Notes under the pieces: model-generated
What the model saw: only the letters and a program-made list of their open reading frames with translations
Database searches by the model: none
Told to the model about the DNA's origin: nothing
Origin: Rhizobium sp. G21
GTDB taxonomy: Bacteria > Pseudomonadota > Alphaproteobacteria > Rhizobiales > Rhizobiaceae
Length of the DNA: 64,000 bases
Assembly (NCBI RefSeq): GCF_014158035.1
Contig: NZ_JACFXW010000001.1
Span: forward strand, 2,108,001 to 2,172,000
Reading direction: 5' to 3'
Part shown: positions 18,933-28,611 of the stretch, piece after piece
Layout of the letters: each line of letters begins with the position of its first letter
How positions within the stretch are numbered: position 1 is the first letter of the stretch
Position numbers and translations under genes: made by a program

Positions 18933-19478
18933 ATGGACGAGACGATGCATGATCTGAACGGATTGCTCGGCCGGGTCGCCCTCGGCGACCGCAAGGCCTT
19001 TTCCGCGCTTTATGACCAAAGCGGCCCGAAACTTTTCGGGATACTCCTCCGTATCCTCAAAAACAGGCAGGAGGCCGAGGATGCGTTGCAGGATGTCTTC
19101 GTCAAGGTCTGGCGGCGCGCCGATCGGTTCAATCACGAGGCCGGCTCGGCCGAGGTCTGGCTCGCCGCTGTGGCGCGCAATCATGCGATCGACGCGCTCA
19201 GGGCGCGGCGTCCCGAAGCGAGTTCGATCGACGAAGCCTATGATCTGGCAGGGTCCGATCCAGACCCGGAAAAGCTTGCCATGTTGAGAAGCGAAGGGAT
19301 GAGAATTCACAGATGCATGCAGACCCTCGAATCGGATAGGAGAGACGCCGTCCGGAAAGCCTATGTCGAAGGTCGGAGTTATCAGGAATTGGCGGATCTC
19401 TACCAGGTGCCGCTAAACACGATGCGAACCTGGCTGCGCCGCAGCCTGCTGAAATTGAGAGAGTGCCTCGGGCAATGA
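18933..19478 (+). CDS. ECF-type RNA polymerase sigma factor
   Basis: 181 residues. Sigma2 region: YDQSGPKLFGILLRILKNRQ and AEDALQDVFVKVWRR (core -10 recognition); sigma4 region: AYVEGRSYQELADLYQVPLN and TMRTWLRRSLLKLRECLG. The stop overlaps the anti-sigma start (ATGA). Start at 18933 is the first ATG; an alternative Met is at 18945. Predicted to be held inactive by the partner and possibly to transcribe its own operon. Confidence 0.9.
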   Translation: MDETMHDLNGLLGRVALGDRKAFSALYDQSGPKLFGILLRILKNRQEAEDALQDVFVKVWRRADRFNHEAGSAEVWLAAVARNHAIDALRARRPEASSIDEAYDLAGSDPDPEKLAMLRSEGMRIHRCMQTLESDRRDAVRKAYVEGRSYQELADLYQVPLNTMRTWLRRSLLKLRECLGQ

Positions 19479-20192
19479 GCGAGAAGCCGCAGGATTGGGA
19501 TCGTAGCCGGGATGAGATCATCTCGGGCGAATACGTGCTGGGCGTCCTGTCAGACGCCGATCGCCGGCGCGTCGAAGCCCGCATGGCCATCGATCCCAAA
19601 TTCGCCATGCAGGTGCGCCGCTGGCAGACCAATCTCGCCGAATTCAACGACGACTATCAGGCGGAAGCTCCGCCGTCGCATGTTTTCCGCCGTATCGAAG
19701 CGCAGCTGTTCCAGCCCGAAGAGGCCAGGGACGGAGGCCTGTCGCGTTTGTGGAACTCGCTGACGCTGTGGCGCGGCCTGGCGGTGGCCGGGGCTGTCGC
19801 CGCCGCCTGGTTCGGCGTCGCTCACCGCCTTCCGCCGCTCGGGGTCGGACAGCCCGCCCGCCCCTGGTGGCCGAACTGACCGGCGAAAAGAACGGCTTCA
19901 ATCTCGTCGCAACCTACGACTTCGGCACTGGCCGTCTCAGCGTCATCCCCGCGGCGCTTCGCCAGGACGGGCCGAAATCGCTGGAAGTGTGGGTGATCGA
20001 AGACGGCAAGCCGCCGCTTTCGGTCGGCGTTCTGCCCGACACGGGCCGCGGCGACATCGTCATTCCCACTTCGCTGCGCGCTTCGTTCACCGCCGGCCGC
20101 ACCATCGCGATTACGGTCGAACCGCTCGGCGGTTCCCCGACGGCAAGCCGACGGGGCCGGTGATCGCCGCAGGGCGCGCGGTTACGTTGTGA
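19475..20192 (+). CDS. RskA-type anti-sigma factor, two frameshifts
   Basis: Membrane-anchored anti-sigma factor. The N-terminal region (SGEYVLGVLSDADRRRVEAR) is the zinc-less anti-sigma domain, followed by a single hydrophobic segment (LAVAGAVAAAWFGVAHRL) and an extracytoplasmic RskA domain (GPKSLEVWVIEDGKPPLSVG). The frame breaks in the CCC run near 19863 and near 20145 (GGG expected); adding one C and one G gives a continuous product of about 239 residues ending GRAVTL at 20192. Both breaks lose one base in a homopolymer, so they look like sequence errors. Confidence 0.82.
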
Positions 20193-21510
20193 GACCCGAG
20201 ACAGCCGCTATATCGGACACCGGCGAAGGGCGGCCATAGAAATAGCCCTGGGCCTTGTCGACGCGGAGTTCGCGCAGGACCTTTTCTTCCTCCGGCGTTT
20301 CGACGCCCTCGGCGACGACAGTGGTCCCGGTTCGCCTGCTGTACTCCACCAGGGCTCCGACCATGGCGATGCGGTTGGGATCGGTGTCTATCCCGCGCGT
20401 CAGGCTGATATCGAACTTGATGATGTCGGGTTGCAGCCTGAGAACATGGAGAAGGCTCGAATAGCCGGCTCCGGCGTCGTCGATTGCGATACGCGCCCCC
20501 GCCCGACGAACCGCCCTCAACGCCGTCTCGACGCGTCCGTAATCGTCGATCGGAGCATGCTCGGTGATCTCGATCACCAGCCTTTCCGGGTCGATCAACG
20601 AGAGCAACGGCTCGAGGTCGCTGGTCACAATGGTCGCCGGCGACAGATTGATGTTGACCGTGAGCTCTGCGGGCAGCCGCCTGCTCTCGACGATCGCCTT
20701 TTGCGCGGCGATCAGTTCGACGCGCTTGCCGACGCCCGCGTCGGCGGCATCCGCGAACCATTTGTCCGGGCTTCGAGCAGGCTCGGCGGCGAAGCGGGAC
20801 AATGCTTCATAGCCGGTGACGGCCCGCGATGCGAGGTCGACGATCGGCTGAAAGACGATGCGCGGATCGCCCTGGGCGAGAGCCGCATCGATCATCTTGC
20901 GCAACCGCCTGCGACGCTGATGCGCGGAGACATCGGCCGCCAGCATATTGGCCGTCAGGCCCGCCAGCTGGTGCAGCAGGTCGAGATCGCTCTGGCCGAG
21001 CGTCGGTCGCGGCAGATAGCTGAAACAGCAGAGCGTTCCGTAGACCCGGCCGTCGCCGAACCGCACCGGCACGCTCAGATGGGCTCCGATCGGGATCGAA
21101 GCGGTTTCGGGAATCATGGCGGCGACGGGAAAGTCGGCCGTGTCCGGAATCAATTCCGGCAGGATGCAGTCGACGATCTTCCGGCAATAGCCTGCGCCGA
21201 TCGGGTGAACGTCGCCCGCCCGGATCGGCGGATTGTCGCGCCGCGCCGACACGCCCCGGAAAACGCGCGCCGCTTCGGAAAACTCGGCGAGGAAAGCCAC
21301 ATCCATGCGGAGATGGGTACGGATCATCTCGAGCACGATGTCGATATTCGCCGCCACCGTCGGAGACAGCGGCGTCGGCGAGGCGGCGGACTCGTGGATG
21401 CTGTTCAAGAACTCCCCCACCCCTCGGCGTTCAAACAATGCCGCATCGCACCGACTGCAATTCTTACGTTTTCGCTTTTCGTCGGGTTTGGAGCGCCGGC
21501 GCGCGAACAC
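20182..21510 (-). CDS. GAF-EAL cyclic-di-GMP phosphodiesterase
   Basis: 442 residues. A GAF-like sensor (about residues 45-195, ending LHQLAGLTANMLAAD) is followed by an EAL domain (about 205-435). The catalytic residues appear intact: YEALSRF (EAL motif), NINLS, IEITEH, AIDDAGAGYSS (family DDFGTGYSS), IKFDISL and VVAEGVET. Predicted to hydrolyse c-di-GMP in response to a ligand of the GAF domain. It overlaps the end of the anti-sigma gene by 11 bases, tail to tail. No GGDEF domain is present. Confidence 0.88.
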   Translation of the reverse strand: MFARRRSKPDEKRKRKNCSRCDAALFERRGVGEFLNSIHESAASPTPLSPTVAANIDIVLEMIRTHLRMDVAFLAEFSEAARVFRGVSARRDNPPIRAGDVHPIGAGYCRKIVDCILPELIPDTADFPVAAMIPETASIPIGAHLSVPVRFGDGRVYGTLCCFSYLPRPTLGQSDLDLLHQLAGLTANMLAADVSAHQRRRRLRKMIDAALAQGDPRIVFQPIVDLASRAVTGYEALSRFAAEPARSPDKWFADAADAGVGKRVELIAAQKAIVESRRLPAELTVNINLSPATIVTSDLEPLLSLIDPERLVIEITEHAPIDDYGRVETALRAVRRAGARIAIDDAGAGYSSLLHVLRLQPDIIKFDISLTRGIDTDPNRIAMVGALVEYSRRTGTTVVAEGVETPEEEKVLRELRVDKAQGYFYGRPSPVSDIAAVSGLTT

Positions 21511-21802
21511 GACGATCTTAAAAGGCGACGCAGCGTAAGTTTACAATCTCTCATATACTTATTCAATGCTGATTTGGGCGGCTTTCCGCCGATCTCCGGC
21601 GCTGGCGTGGCGGCCCCGGCAGCCGCTCCGGTCAGCGGTCACGTATTGGTGCGAGCATCAGACTGTGGCCTGCGGCATTTTCTTGAGAAAATTATCGCCC
21701 GTGCTGAAACTCTTTTTCGCCCTTCCGTAGATCGCTCCGTCCCCCAACGAGGACCATGCCGGCGGAACGCCCGGCGTGATGTTCAACAGGAAGGAAAGAT
21801 CC
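21511..21802. other. Intergenic stretch upstream of the fasciclin gene
   Basis: Shared upstream region of the divergent GAF-EAL and fasciclin genes. An AT-rich segment around 21535-21575 probably holds the promoters. No gene seen. Confidence 0.45.
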
Positions 21803-22363
21803 ATGCTCAAGACCACGCTTCGCACTGCAGCCCTCATCTCCGCCGTGATCGGGGTGGGCGCCGTGGCCTATGCCTCTTCCAACCCGGAAGTCGGCGGCGC
21901 GCCGATGTATGACAACAAGACGATTGTCGAAAACGCCGTCAACTCCAAGGATCACACCACGCTGGTCGCCGCCGTCAAGGCCGCCGGCCTGGTCGACACG
22001 CTGAACGGCGCGGGCCCCTTCACCGTCTTCGCCCCCACCAACGAAGCCTTCGCCGCACTGCCGGCGGGCACGGTCGACACGCTGCTGAAGCCCGAGAACA
22101 AGGATCAGCTGACCAAGGTGCTGACCTGCCATGTGGTGGCGGCCGACGCCATGTCCGCCGCGATCGACAAGATGATCAAGGACGACGGCGGTTCGCACGA
22201 CGTCAAGACCGTGGGCGGCTGCACGCTGAAGGCCACGGAAATGGGCGGCAAGATCATGCTCACCGACGAGATGGGCAATATGGCCACCGTGACCATCGCC
22301 GACGTCAAGCAGAAGAACGGCGTCATCCACGTGATCGACAAGGTGCTGCTGCCGAAGGGCTGA
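21803..22363 (+). CDS. Secreted fasciclin (FAS1) domain protein
   Basis: 186 residues: signal peptide (to about YASS, residue 25), then one FAS1 domain with its H1 box (GPFTVFAPTNEAFAALPAG), YH-type segment (LTCHVVAADAM) and H2 box (NGVIHVIDKVLLP). Such proteins are adhesive or stress-associated periplasmic/extracellular proteins (MPT70-like). Start at 21803 follows AGGAAGGAAAG. Monocistronic, followed by two terminator hairpins. Confidence 0.92.
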   Translation: MLKTTLRTAALISAVIGVGAVAYASSNPEVGGAPMYDNKTIVENAVNSKDHTTLVAAVKAAGLVDTLNGAGPFTVFAPTNEAFAALPAGTVDTLLKPENKDQLTKVLTCHVVAADAMSAAIDKMIKDDGGSHDVKTVGGCTLKATEMGGKIMLTDEMGNMATVTIADVKQKNGVIHVIDKVLLPKG

Positions 22364-22380
22364 AGCCCGAGCAGTCGCGC

Positions 22381-22424
22381 GCGGGTCCTCCCATCGGGGC
22401 TGCCGCCCCCGGACCCGCCTTTCT
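22381..22424 (+). terminator. Terminator hairpin after the fasciclin gene
   Basis: Stem gcgggtcc / ggacccgc (22381-22388 and 22411-22418) followed by CTTTCTT. Confidence 0.6.
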
Positions 22425-22425
22425 T

Positions 22426-22453
22426 GCCGCCCGAACCTCCCGGGCGGCTTTTT
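22426..22453 (+). terminator. Second rho-independent terminator after the fasciclin gene
   Basis: Stem gccgcccg / cgggcggc with a 7-base loop followed by five T. It lies between the fasciclin gene and the convergent ysxC end. Confidence 0.85.
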
Positions 22454-22463
22454 CATGGAAATT

Positions 22464-23119
22464 TCAGCCGAGCGACAGCAGATGCAGGATCGCCGCCCGC
22501 ATCTCGTCGACGCCCACGCCTTTTTCCGAGGAGGTGGCGAGGATTTCCGGATAGGAGGCCGGATGCTTGGCGAGCTTGGCGAGCGTATCGACCTTGAGCG
22601 TCTCGAGTTCGGCCGCCTTGATCTTGTCGGTCTTGGTCAGCACGACCTGGTAGGAAACCGCCGCGAGGTCGAGCAGCTTCAGCACCTCTTCGTCGTTCTT
22701 CTTGATGCCGTGGCGGCTGTCGATCAGCACATAGACGCGCCGAAGCGTCGTGCGGCCGCGAAGGTAATCGAAGACCAGCTTGGTCCAGGCGTCCACCTGC
22801 GCCTTCGGCGCTTGCGCATAGCCATAGCCCGGCATGTCGACCAACGCGCAGGGCGGCAGATCGCCCGCCTCGCCCGTATAGCCGTCCGGCACGAAATAAT
22901 TGAGCTCCTGGGTGCGGCCCGGCGTGTTGGACGTCCGGGCGAGCCCGCTCTGGCCGACCAGCGCATTGATGAGCGAGGATTTGCCGACATTGGATCGGCC
23001 GGCGAAAGCGATTTCGGCCGGGCCTTCCGGGGCAGGAACTTCATCGCCGGCACGCCGCGGATAAACACCCAGGGCCGCGTGAAGATGCGGCTGAGTTTGT
23101 CGGCTTGCGTGTCGGCCAT
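22464..23119 (-). CDS. ysxC: Ribosome-biogenesis GTPase YsxC/EngB, one frameshift
   Basis: Essential-class GTPase for large-subunit assembly. N terminus [20 protein letters not shown] followed by [12 protein letters not shown]; after restoring one base in the G/C run at 23029-23032 the product continues [19 protein letters not shown] (Walker A), VDMPGYGYA (G3), TKTDKIK (G4) and ends at 22464, about 218 residues. As written, the frame is split into two ORFs. The gene belongs to the conserved rpmH-rnpA-yidC-ysxC string, here interrupted by a DMT transporter. Confidence 0.9.
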
Positions 23120-23174
23120 GGGTCTATCCTGTCTTGCGGCTAAACCACGCCTTTTGGGCTATTCCCCGCATAAG

Positions 23175-24143
23175 TCAAGGCTTGGCGGCGATGGCCGGCG
23201 CCGGCGCCTGCCGTTTCAACGCCTTGGAGAGGTAGAAGATCAGCGCGGCGAGGATGATCAGGCCGCCGATGACGGTCTCGACGCCGGGGATCTCGCCATG
23301 GAAAATCGCCACCCAGACAGGTCCCAGCATGGTCTCGGCCGTGCCGAGCAGCGCCGCGAATGCCGAGGGGATCAGCCGGGCGCCGGTGACGAACAGGGCC
23401 ATGCCCAGCCCGAGATTGAGCGCGCCGAACACGAAGAGCACGCCGAGCTCGCCCGGCGTCACGGCGAAGCCCGAGGCCTGCGTCGCGGCGAATGCCGAGG
23501 CGGCGAAACAACCGAGACTCGCTCCCGGCGTCTGCCGGACATTCGGAAAGCGTCTCGTGACCACCGTGGTCATGGCGAAGACGATGGCGATGGCCAGCGC
23601 CAGGAGATTGCCGAACCAGGCCATGGGATAATCGACGCCGGAGCCGGACGCCTGCGCCTCGTGGCCCGTGAGCGCGGCGAGCAGCGGACCGCCCGCCACC
23701 ATGATGGCCACGCCGGCGATGACGGCTGCGATGGCGAGCCAGGTGGCGAACGTCACCCGCTCGCGAAACAGGATCCAGGCGATCAACGCCGCAAACAGCG
23801 GCACGCCGGCCTGGATCAGCACGACATTGGCGACGGTGGTGTAGGAGATGGCGATGACGAAACAGGAGGATGCGACGGCGAAGCCGAAGGCGACGAGAAG
23901 GCCGGGCGCGCCCATGTTGCGGTAGAGCGACAGGGTCTTGCGCGGTCCGTCGCGCAACAACAGGAAGCCGAGGAGAAAGAGGCCGGCGAACAGGCCGCGC
24001 CAGCACACGACGGTCCAACTGTCGTCGATATCGAGGTAGCGCGCGAGAGCGCCGCCGAAGCTCCAGGCCACGGCGGAGAGAAACACCAAAAGCGCGCCTG
24101 CGCCCTCCTGCGCGGCCGGCGAGGCCGTCATGCTCTTGTCCAT
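23175..24143 (-). CDS. EamA/DMT family permease
   Basis: 322 residues with ten hydrophobic segments in two EamA repeats (LLVFLSAVAWSFGGALARYL; GNLLALAIAIVFAMTTVVTR) and a GTAETMLGPVWVAIFHGEIP loop near the end. The family exports amino acids or other metabolites; substrate unknown. It is inserted between yidC and ysxC on the same strand, and a strong terminator separates it from yidC, so it has its own promoter. Confidence 0.87.
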   Translation of the reverse strand: MDKSMTASPAAQEGAGALLVFLSAVAWSFGGALARYLDIDDSWTVVCWRGLFAGLFLLGFLLLRDGPRKTLSLYRNMGAPGLLVAFGFAVASSCFVIAISYTTVANVVLIQAGVPLFAALIAWILFRERVTFATWLAIAAVIAGVAIMVAGGPLLAALTGHEAQASGSGVDYPMAWFGNLLALAIAIVFAMTTVVTRRFPNVRQTPGASLGCFAASAFAATQASGFAVTPGELGVLFVFGALNLGLGMALFVTGARLIPSAFAALLGTAETMLGPVWVAIFHGEIPGVETVIGGLIILAALIFYLSKALKRQAPAPAIAAKP

Positions 24144-24181
24144 CTGCCGTCCAGTCCCCTGCTCGCGTCGTCGTCAGTGTA

Positions 24182-24213
24182 AACGAAAGCAACCGGGGCG
24201 AAGCCCCGGTTGC
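24182..24213 (-). terminator. Rho-independent terminator of the rpmH-rnpA-yidC operon
   Basis: Perfect 11-base stem (gcaaccggggc / gccccggttgc, 24189-24213) with a 3-base loop, followed on the minus strand by TTTCGTTT. It lies 37 bases beyond the yidC stop. Confidence 0.8.
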
Positions 24214-24249
24214 GACATTTGCGATCGATCAATTCTTTTCAAGACGCAT

Positions 24250-26036
24250 TCAGGCCGATGATGGCTTTCGCTTGAACAGTCCCTTGAGATTGTCGAACAG
24301 TTCGATCTTGGCGCCGTGACGCTTCATGATGACGCCCTGCTGCAACACCGACAGCGTGTTGTTCCAGGCCCAGTAAATGACGAGGCCGGCGGGGAACGAA
24401 CCCAGCATGAAGGTGAAGATCAGCGGCATCCAGTTGAAGATCATCGCCTGGGTCGGATCGGGCGGCGTCGGGTTCATGCGCATCTGGATGAACATGGTGA
24501 AGCCATGATGATCGGCCAGACGCCCAGCATCAGCGCATGCGGCGGCGTCCAGGGGATCAGGCCGAACAGGTTGAAGATCGTGGTGGGATCCGGCGCCGAA
24601 AGGTCCTGGATCCAGCCGAAGAACGGCGCATGCCGCATTTCGATCGTCACATAGATGACCTTGTAGAGCGCGAAGAACACCGGGATCTGCAAGAGCACCG
24701 GCCAGCAGCCGGCCACCGGATTGACCTTCTCTTCCTTGTAAAGCTGCATCATGGCTTGCTGCAGCGCCATGCGGTCGTCGCCATGCTTGGCCTTCAGCTC
24801 CTCCATCTTCGGCTGCAGCGTCTTCATCTTGGCCATCGAGGCGTATTGCCGGTTGGCGATCGGGAAGAAGATCAGCTTGACGATGACGGTCGTGCCGAGG
24901 ATGGCGAGGCCGAAATTGCCGAAATAGTGGAACAGCCAGTCCATGAGATAGAACATGGGCTTGGTGAGGAAGTAGAAATAGCCCCAGTCGATCAGCTTGT
25001 TGAAATCCTGGATGCCGTATTTCTCTTCGTAACCCTCGATCACGGGCACCTGCTTGGCGCCGGCGAACACCATGGTCGAGAAGCTCTTGGTCTCGCCCGC
25101 GGCCACGCTGGTGGCGGCGTTTTCGCGGTAATCCGCCTGGTAGAGCGGCTGTCCGGTCTCGACATGCGAAAATTGCGAGGTGAAGGAGGAGCTCTTCTGG
25201 GGCACGATGGTGGCGGCCCAGTATTTGTCGGTGATGCCGAACCAGCCGCCCTGCGGCGCCTCGAACTTGGCCGGCTCGCTTTCGGCGTTGCCGAAGGTCT
25301 CTTCCTTCAGGCTGCCGTCCATGACGCCGACATAACCCTCATGCAGCACCCAGGCGGAGGCGTGCGTCGGCTGATTGTAGCGCACGACGCGGCCGTAGGG
25401 CGTCAGCGACAGCGGCGCGGCGGAGCCGTTCTTCACGCTGTCCTCGATCTGGAACATGTATTTGTCGTCGACCGATATCTTGCGGGTGAAGGTGACGCCT
25501 TCGGGATTGGTGTAGGTCAGCGTCACCGGCGTGGACTGGGTCAGGCGATTGGCGCCCTCCACCGTCCAGTTGGTGGTCATGCCGGGCAGGTTCTGCGCGC
25601 CGAGGAAACCCAGTTCGACGAAATAGCCGTCCTTGGTGTTGCCCGGGCTGAACAGCGTGATGATCGGGCTGTCCTTGTCGATCGTCTCGCGGTAATTCTT
25701 GAGCCGGAGGTCGTCGAAGCGGGCGCCGGCCAGGCTGATCGAGCCGGTCAGGGCGGGCGTGTCGATGACGATGCGGTCGGTCTGGGAAAGCGCCTGCTCG
25801 CGCGTCACCACCGCCACGGCCTGGCCGTTGGCGGCCGGAATCGGCTGGCCGGACTGGTCGACGGCCGGCGCAGCGGCCGGGTTGGCCTTCTGCTGTTTGG
25901 CGAGTTCGGCCTGGCGCTGCTCCTCGGTCTTCTGCTGGGCTTCCATTTTCGGGCCCATGTAGAAGAACTGCCAGCCGAAGACGATCAGGACGGACAGAAC
26001 GATCGCGAGATAATAATTACGGTTGTTTTCCATCAC
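24250..26036 (-). CDS. yidC: Membrane protein insertase YidC, one frameshift
   Basis: Inserts and folds inner-membrane proteins, alone or with SecYEG. N-terminal anchor ([20 protein letters not shown]), a large periplasmic beta-domain, then the conserved core: [40 protein letters not shown] and, after the break, [20 protein letters not shown]. The frame breaks near 24503, where one base is missing (IIMGFTMF expected); the restored protein is about 595 residues. Because yidC is essential, this is almost certainly a sequence error. The start overlaps rnpA by 20 bases. Confidence 0.93.
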
Positions 26037-26412
26037 TCTTTCCCGGTGGCCGGCTTTTCTTGTCCTGCCGGCTGGAGATGCGCGCGATAAGGGTTTTGCT
26101 CAAATCATCGAAGGAGGCGGACATCGCCTCCCGATGGGCCACAATCACATAGTCGTGTCCCGGCTGCATTGCAAACTGCGCCTTCAGCCGGACCGCCTCT
26201 TTCAGGCGCCGGCGGATGCGGTTGCGCTCCACCGAATTGCCCTGCTTCTTGGTGACGGTGAAGCCGACGCGCGGCGCGTCTTCGGGAGACTTGCGATCCA
26301 GGACCTCGACGATGAACAAGCGGCCTCTGCGCCTCTCACCCTCGCGCGCACGCAAAAATTCCGGCCGGCTCTTCAGCCGACCGGCAGTACGAACATCTTT
26401 TCGGTTCGTCAT
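26017..26412 (-). CDS. rnpA: Ribonuclease P protein component
   Basis: 131 residues. Protein subunit of RNase P for tRNA 5' processing. The RNR motif is intact ([15 protein letters not shown]), as is the beta-sheet segment [12 protein letters not shown]. Second gene of rpmH-rnpA-yidC; 21 bases separate it from rpmH. Confidence 0.95.
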   Translation of the reverse strand: MTNRKDVRTAGRLKSRPEFLRAREGERRRGRLFIVEVLDRKSPEDAPRVGFTVTKKQGNSVERNRIRRRLKEAVRLKAQFAMQPGHDYVIVAHREAMSASFDDLSKTLIARISSRQDKKSRPPGKSDGKQP

Positions 26413-26433
26413 CGGTCTTTCAGGCCCGTCCGC

Positions 26434-26574
26434 TTAAGCGGACAGGACCTTGCGGCCGCGATTGCGGCGAGCGCTGATGACCTTGCGGCCACCCTTGGTG
26501 GCGATGCGGGCGCGGAAGCCGTGACGACGCTTGCGAACGAGCTTGGACGGCTGGTAGGTACGCTTTGTTGCCAT
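26434..26574 (-). CDS. rpmH: Ribosomal protein L34 (bL34)
   Basis: 46 residues, [20 protein letters not shown] at the start and [12 protein letters not shown] at the end, the universal bL34 pattern with two extra N-terminal residues compared with many bacteria. ATG at 26574, stop 26434-26436. First gene of the rpmH-rnpA-yidC operon. The stop codon sits inside a 16-base perfect palindrome (gtccgctt/aagcggac, 26428-26443). Confidence 0.96.
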   Translation of the reverse strand: MATKRTYQPSKLVRKRRHGFRARIATKGGRKVISARRNRGRKVLSA

Positions 26575-26767
26575 TTATTTAATTACCGCGGAGTGCGGCC
26601 CTTCTTGATGAGCGTTTTTTGGATGTCGCACGGCGCTGCCGCGGCCGCTTGCGCGGGCCCGGCTTCCCGAACGTGGCCGGGCTTATAGGGAGAGACGCCG
26701 AGGAAGTCAACCATTCGGCTCGATTTCGGGAGCGTCGCGGTCTTGCGCATTCCACCCAGACCTCTAC

Positions 26768-28290
26768 ATGATGAGCGCGAGCACGGACGGCCCGACGGCC
26801 CCGACAGGAAACGCCAGACAACGGAGCGGCGATTGGCCCGGGATGGAACGACAGCACAGGCGCCTGTCCGCAGCCTCGCCTTCGATGCGGCGGTGGAAAC
26901 CCCGCCCACCGCCCGGCTTTCCACCCGGATCCTGCTGCTCACCGTCATCTTCGTCATGCTGGCGGAAATCATGATCTTCGTGCCGTCGGTCACCGATATG
27001 CGCCTGTCCTGGCTGCGCGACCGGCTGAACACCGCCGCCGCCGCCGCGATCGTCATCGACGGCCTGCCCGACATCAAGCTGCCGCGCTCGCTCGAGGATT
27101 CGACGCTGATGGCCACCGGCACCAAGGCCATCGCGCTGCACAAGGAAGAACTGACCCGGATGATCGTGGTCTCCGAAGTGCCGCCGGCGGTCAACGCGCA
27201 GTATGACCTGTCGACGAAGAGCTTCTTCGCCGACGCCTATGACGCCTTTTCGACGCTGGCCTGGGGCGGCGAACAGGTGGTGAGCGTGCGCGGCCCGATC
27301 GGCGCCTCCGGCATGGAGATCGAACTGGTCATGAGCGACCGGGCGCTGCGCCAGGCGATGCTGGTTTATTGCCGCGAAATCCTGTTCTTCTCCATCGTCA
27401 TCTCGCTGACCACGGCGGCGTTGATCTTCTTCACCATCAACCGCATCCTGATCCGCCCGATCGGACGGATGACGGCGAGCATGCAGGGGTTCGCCGCCGA
27501 TCCCGGCAATCCCGCGGCGATCATGAGCCCGCCCGAGGGGCGCGACGAACTCTCGGTCGCGGCCCGCCATCTCGCCGCCATGCAGACGGAATTGCAGCGG
27601 ACGCTCAAGCAGCAGAAGAATCTCGCCGATCTCGGCCTCGCCGTCTCCAAGATCAATCACGACATGCGCAACATCCTGTCCTCGGCGCAATTGATGTCGG
27701 ACCGCCTCACCGAACTCGGCGACCCCGTCGGCCGCGGCCTGTCGGCCAAGCTGGTGCGCACGCTCGGTCGCGCCATCAGCTATTCCTCCGACGTGCTGGC
27801 CTATGGCCGGGCGAGCGAGGCCGCGCCGCAGGTCAGCCGTTTCGCGCTGCGGCCGTTGATTGACGACGTCGGCGAAATCCTCGGCCTGGCGGCGGACGGG
27901 CAGATCCGATTCGTGACCGACGTCAAGCCGACGCTCGAGATCGAGGCCGATCCCGAACAGATGTTCCGGGTGATCTACAATCTCTGCCGCAACTCGCTGC
28001 AGGCGCTCGAGCCGCATGACGGCGGCGACAAGCAGATCCGGGTCGGCGTCGCCGTCATCGGCGATCGCCTGCGCCTCGATATCGACGACAACGGCCCCGG
28101 CATGCCCGAAAAAGCCCGCGCCCATCTCTTCTCCGCCTTCCGCGGCTCCACCCGCGCCGGCGGCGTCGGCCTCGGCCTGGTGATCGCCCGCGACATCGCG
28201 CTCGCCCATGGCGGCGCGATCACCCTTGTGGAAAAGTCCTCTCCCGGCTGCCTCTTCCGGGTGGAAATCCCGCATCGCGCAGGACTTTGA
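26768..28290 (+). CDS. Membrane sensor histidine kinase, one frameshift near the N terminus
   Basis: Two transmembrane segments (STRILLLTVIFVMLAEIMIF; ILFFSIVISLTTAALIFFTI) flank a periplasmic sensor region; a HAMP-like linker leads to an H-box-like site (KINHDMRNILSSAQL), N box (NLCRNSLQAL), G1 (DIDDNGPGMP) and G2 (GGVGLGLVIARDI). About 508 residues. The ATG at 26768 fits the start (MMSASTDGPTAPTG) only if one G is restored at the GGG 26840-26842; the raw ORF instead begins at a TTG at 26743. No response regulator is adjacent, so the partner is unknown. Confidence 0.82.
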
Positions 28291-28433
28291 GCCCTCTCCG
28301 CAAGCCCGTTTGGCCCGCCCTGCGACCGACCTCCCACGGCTTTTGTTGCATTTTTTTGAAAAAGCCGCTTGCAATCCTCAAAGCCGCGCAGTAGTAGAGC
28401 CGCACACCGCCGGAAACGACGGCGGTCAGGCAA

Positions 28434-28510
28434 GCACCCGTAGCTCAGCTGGATAGAGCACCAGACTACGAATCTGGGGGTCAGGAGTTCGAATCTCTTC
28501 GGGTGCGCCA
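28434..28510 (+). tRNA. tRNA-Arg (anticodon ACG)
   Basis: 77 bases with encoded CCA. Acceptor stem gcacccg/cgggtgc, D loop gctcagctggatagagc, anticodon stem ccaga-ctACGaa-tctgg and T loop aggag-ttcgaat-ctctt. Its 3' part, from 28485, is the crossover site of the integrated element, which leaves the tRNA intact. Confidence 0.95.
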
Positions 28511-28514
28511 CTTT
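28485..28514 (+). repeat. attL core (30-base direct repeat)
   Basis: Begins gagttcgaat and ends gccacttt; identical to 46617-46646. It covers the T-arm 3' half, acceptor stem and CCA of tRNA-Arg plus four bases. Confidence 0.92.
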
Positions 28515-28516
28515 TC

Positions 28517-28578
28517 TTCCATAGCATTCAACAAGTTAGCATTTTCAATGGCTTTCGTCAACGCGAACTGCTATGGAA
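28517..28578. promoter_or_regulatory. Candidate integrase arm-binding sites, left end
   Basis: The 10-base word tgctatggaa occurs at 28569-28578 and inverted at 28517-28526, just inside attL and before the integrase gene. A third copy lies near attR (46549-46558). Confidence 0.5.
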
Positions 28579-28611
28579 TGGTGCTCTGGAATGGTTGGAA
28601 GGCGCTGGCGT

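Noticed and set aside
22455..24182. 575-codon plus-strand ORF.
   Set aside because: Antisense shadow of ysxC and the DMT permease; low-complexity His/Asp/Glu/Arg composition typical of shadows.
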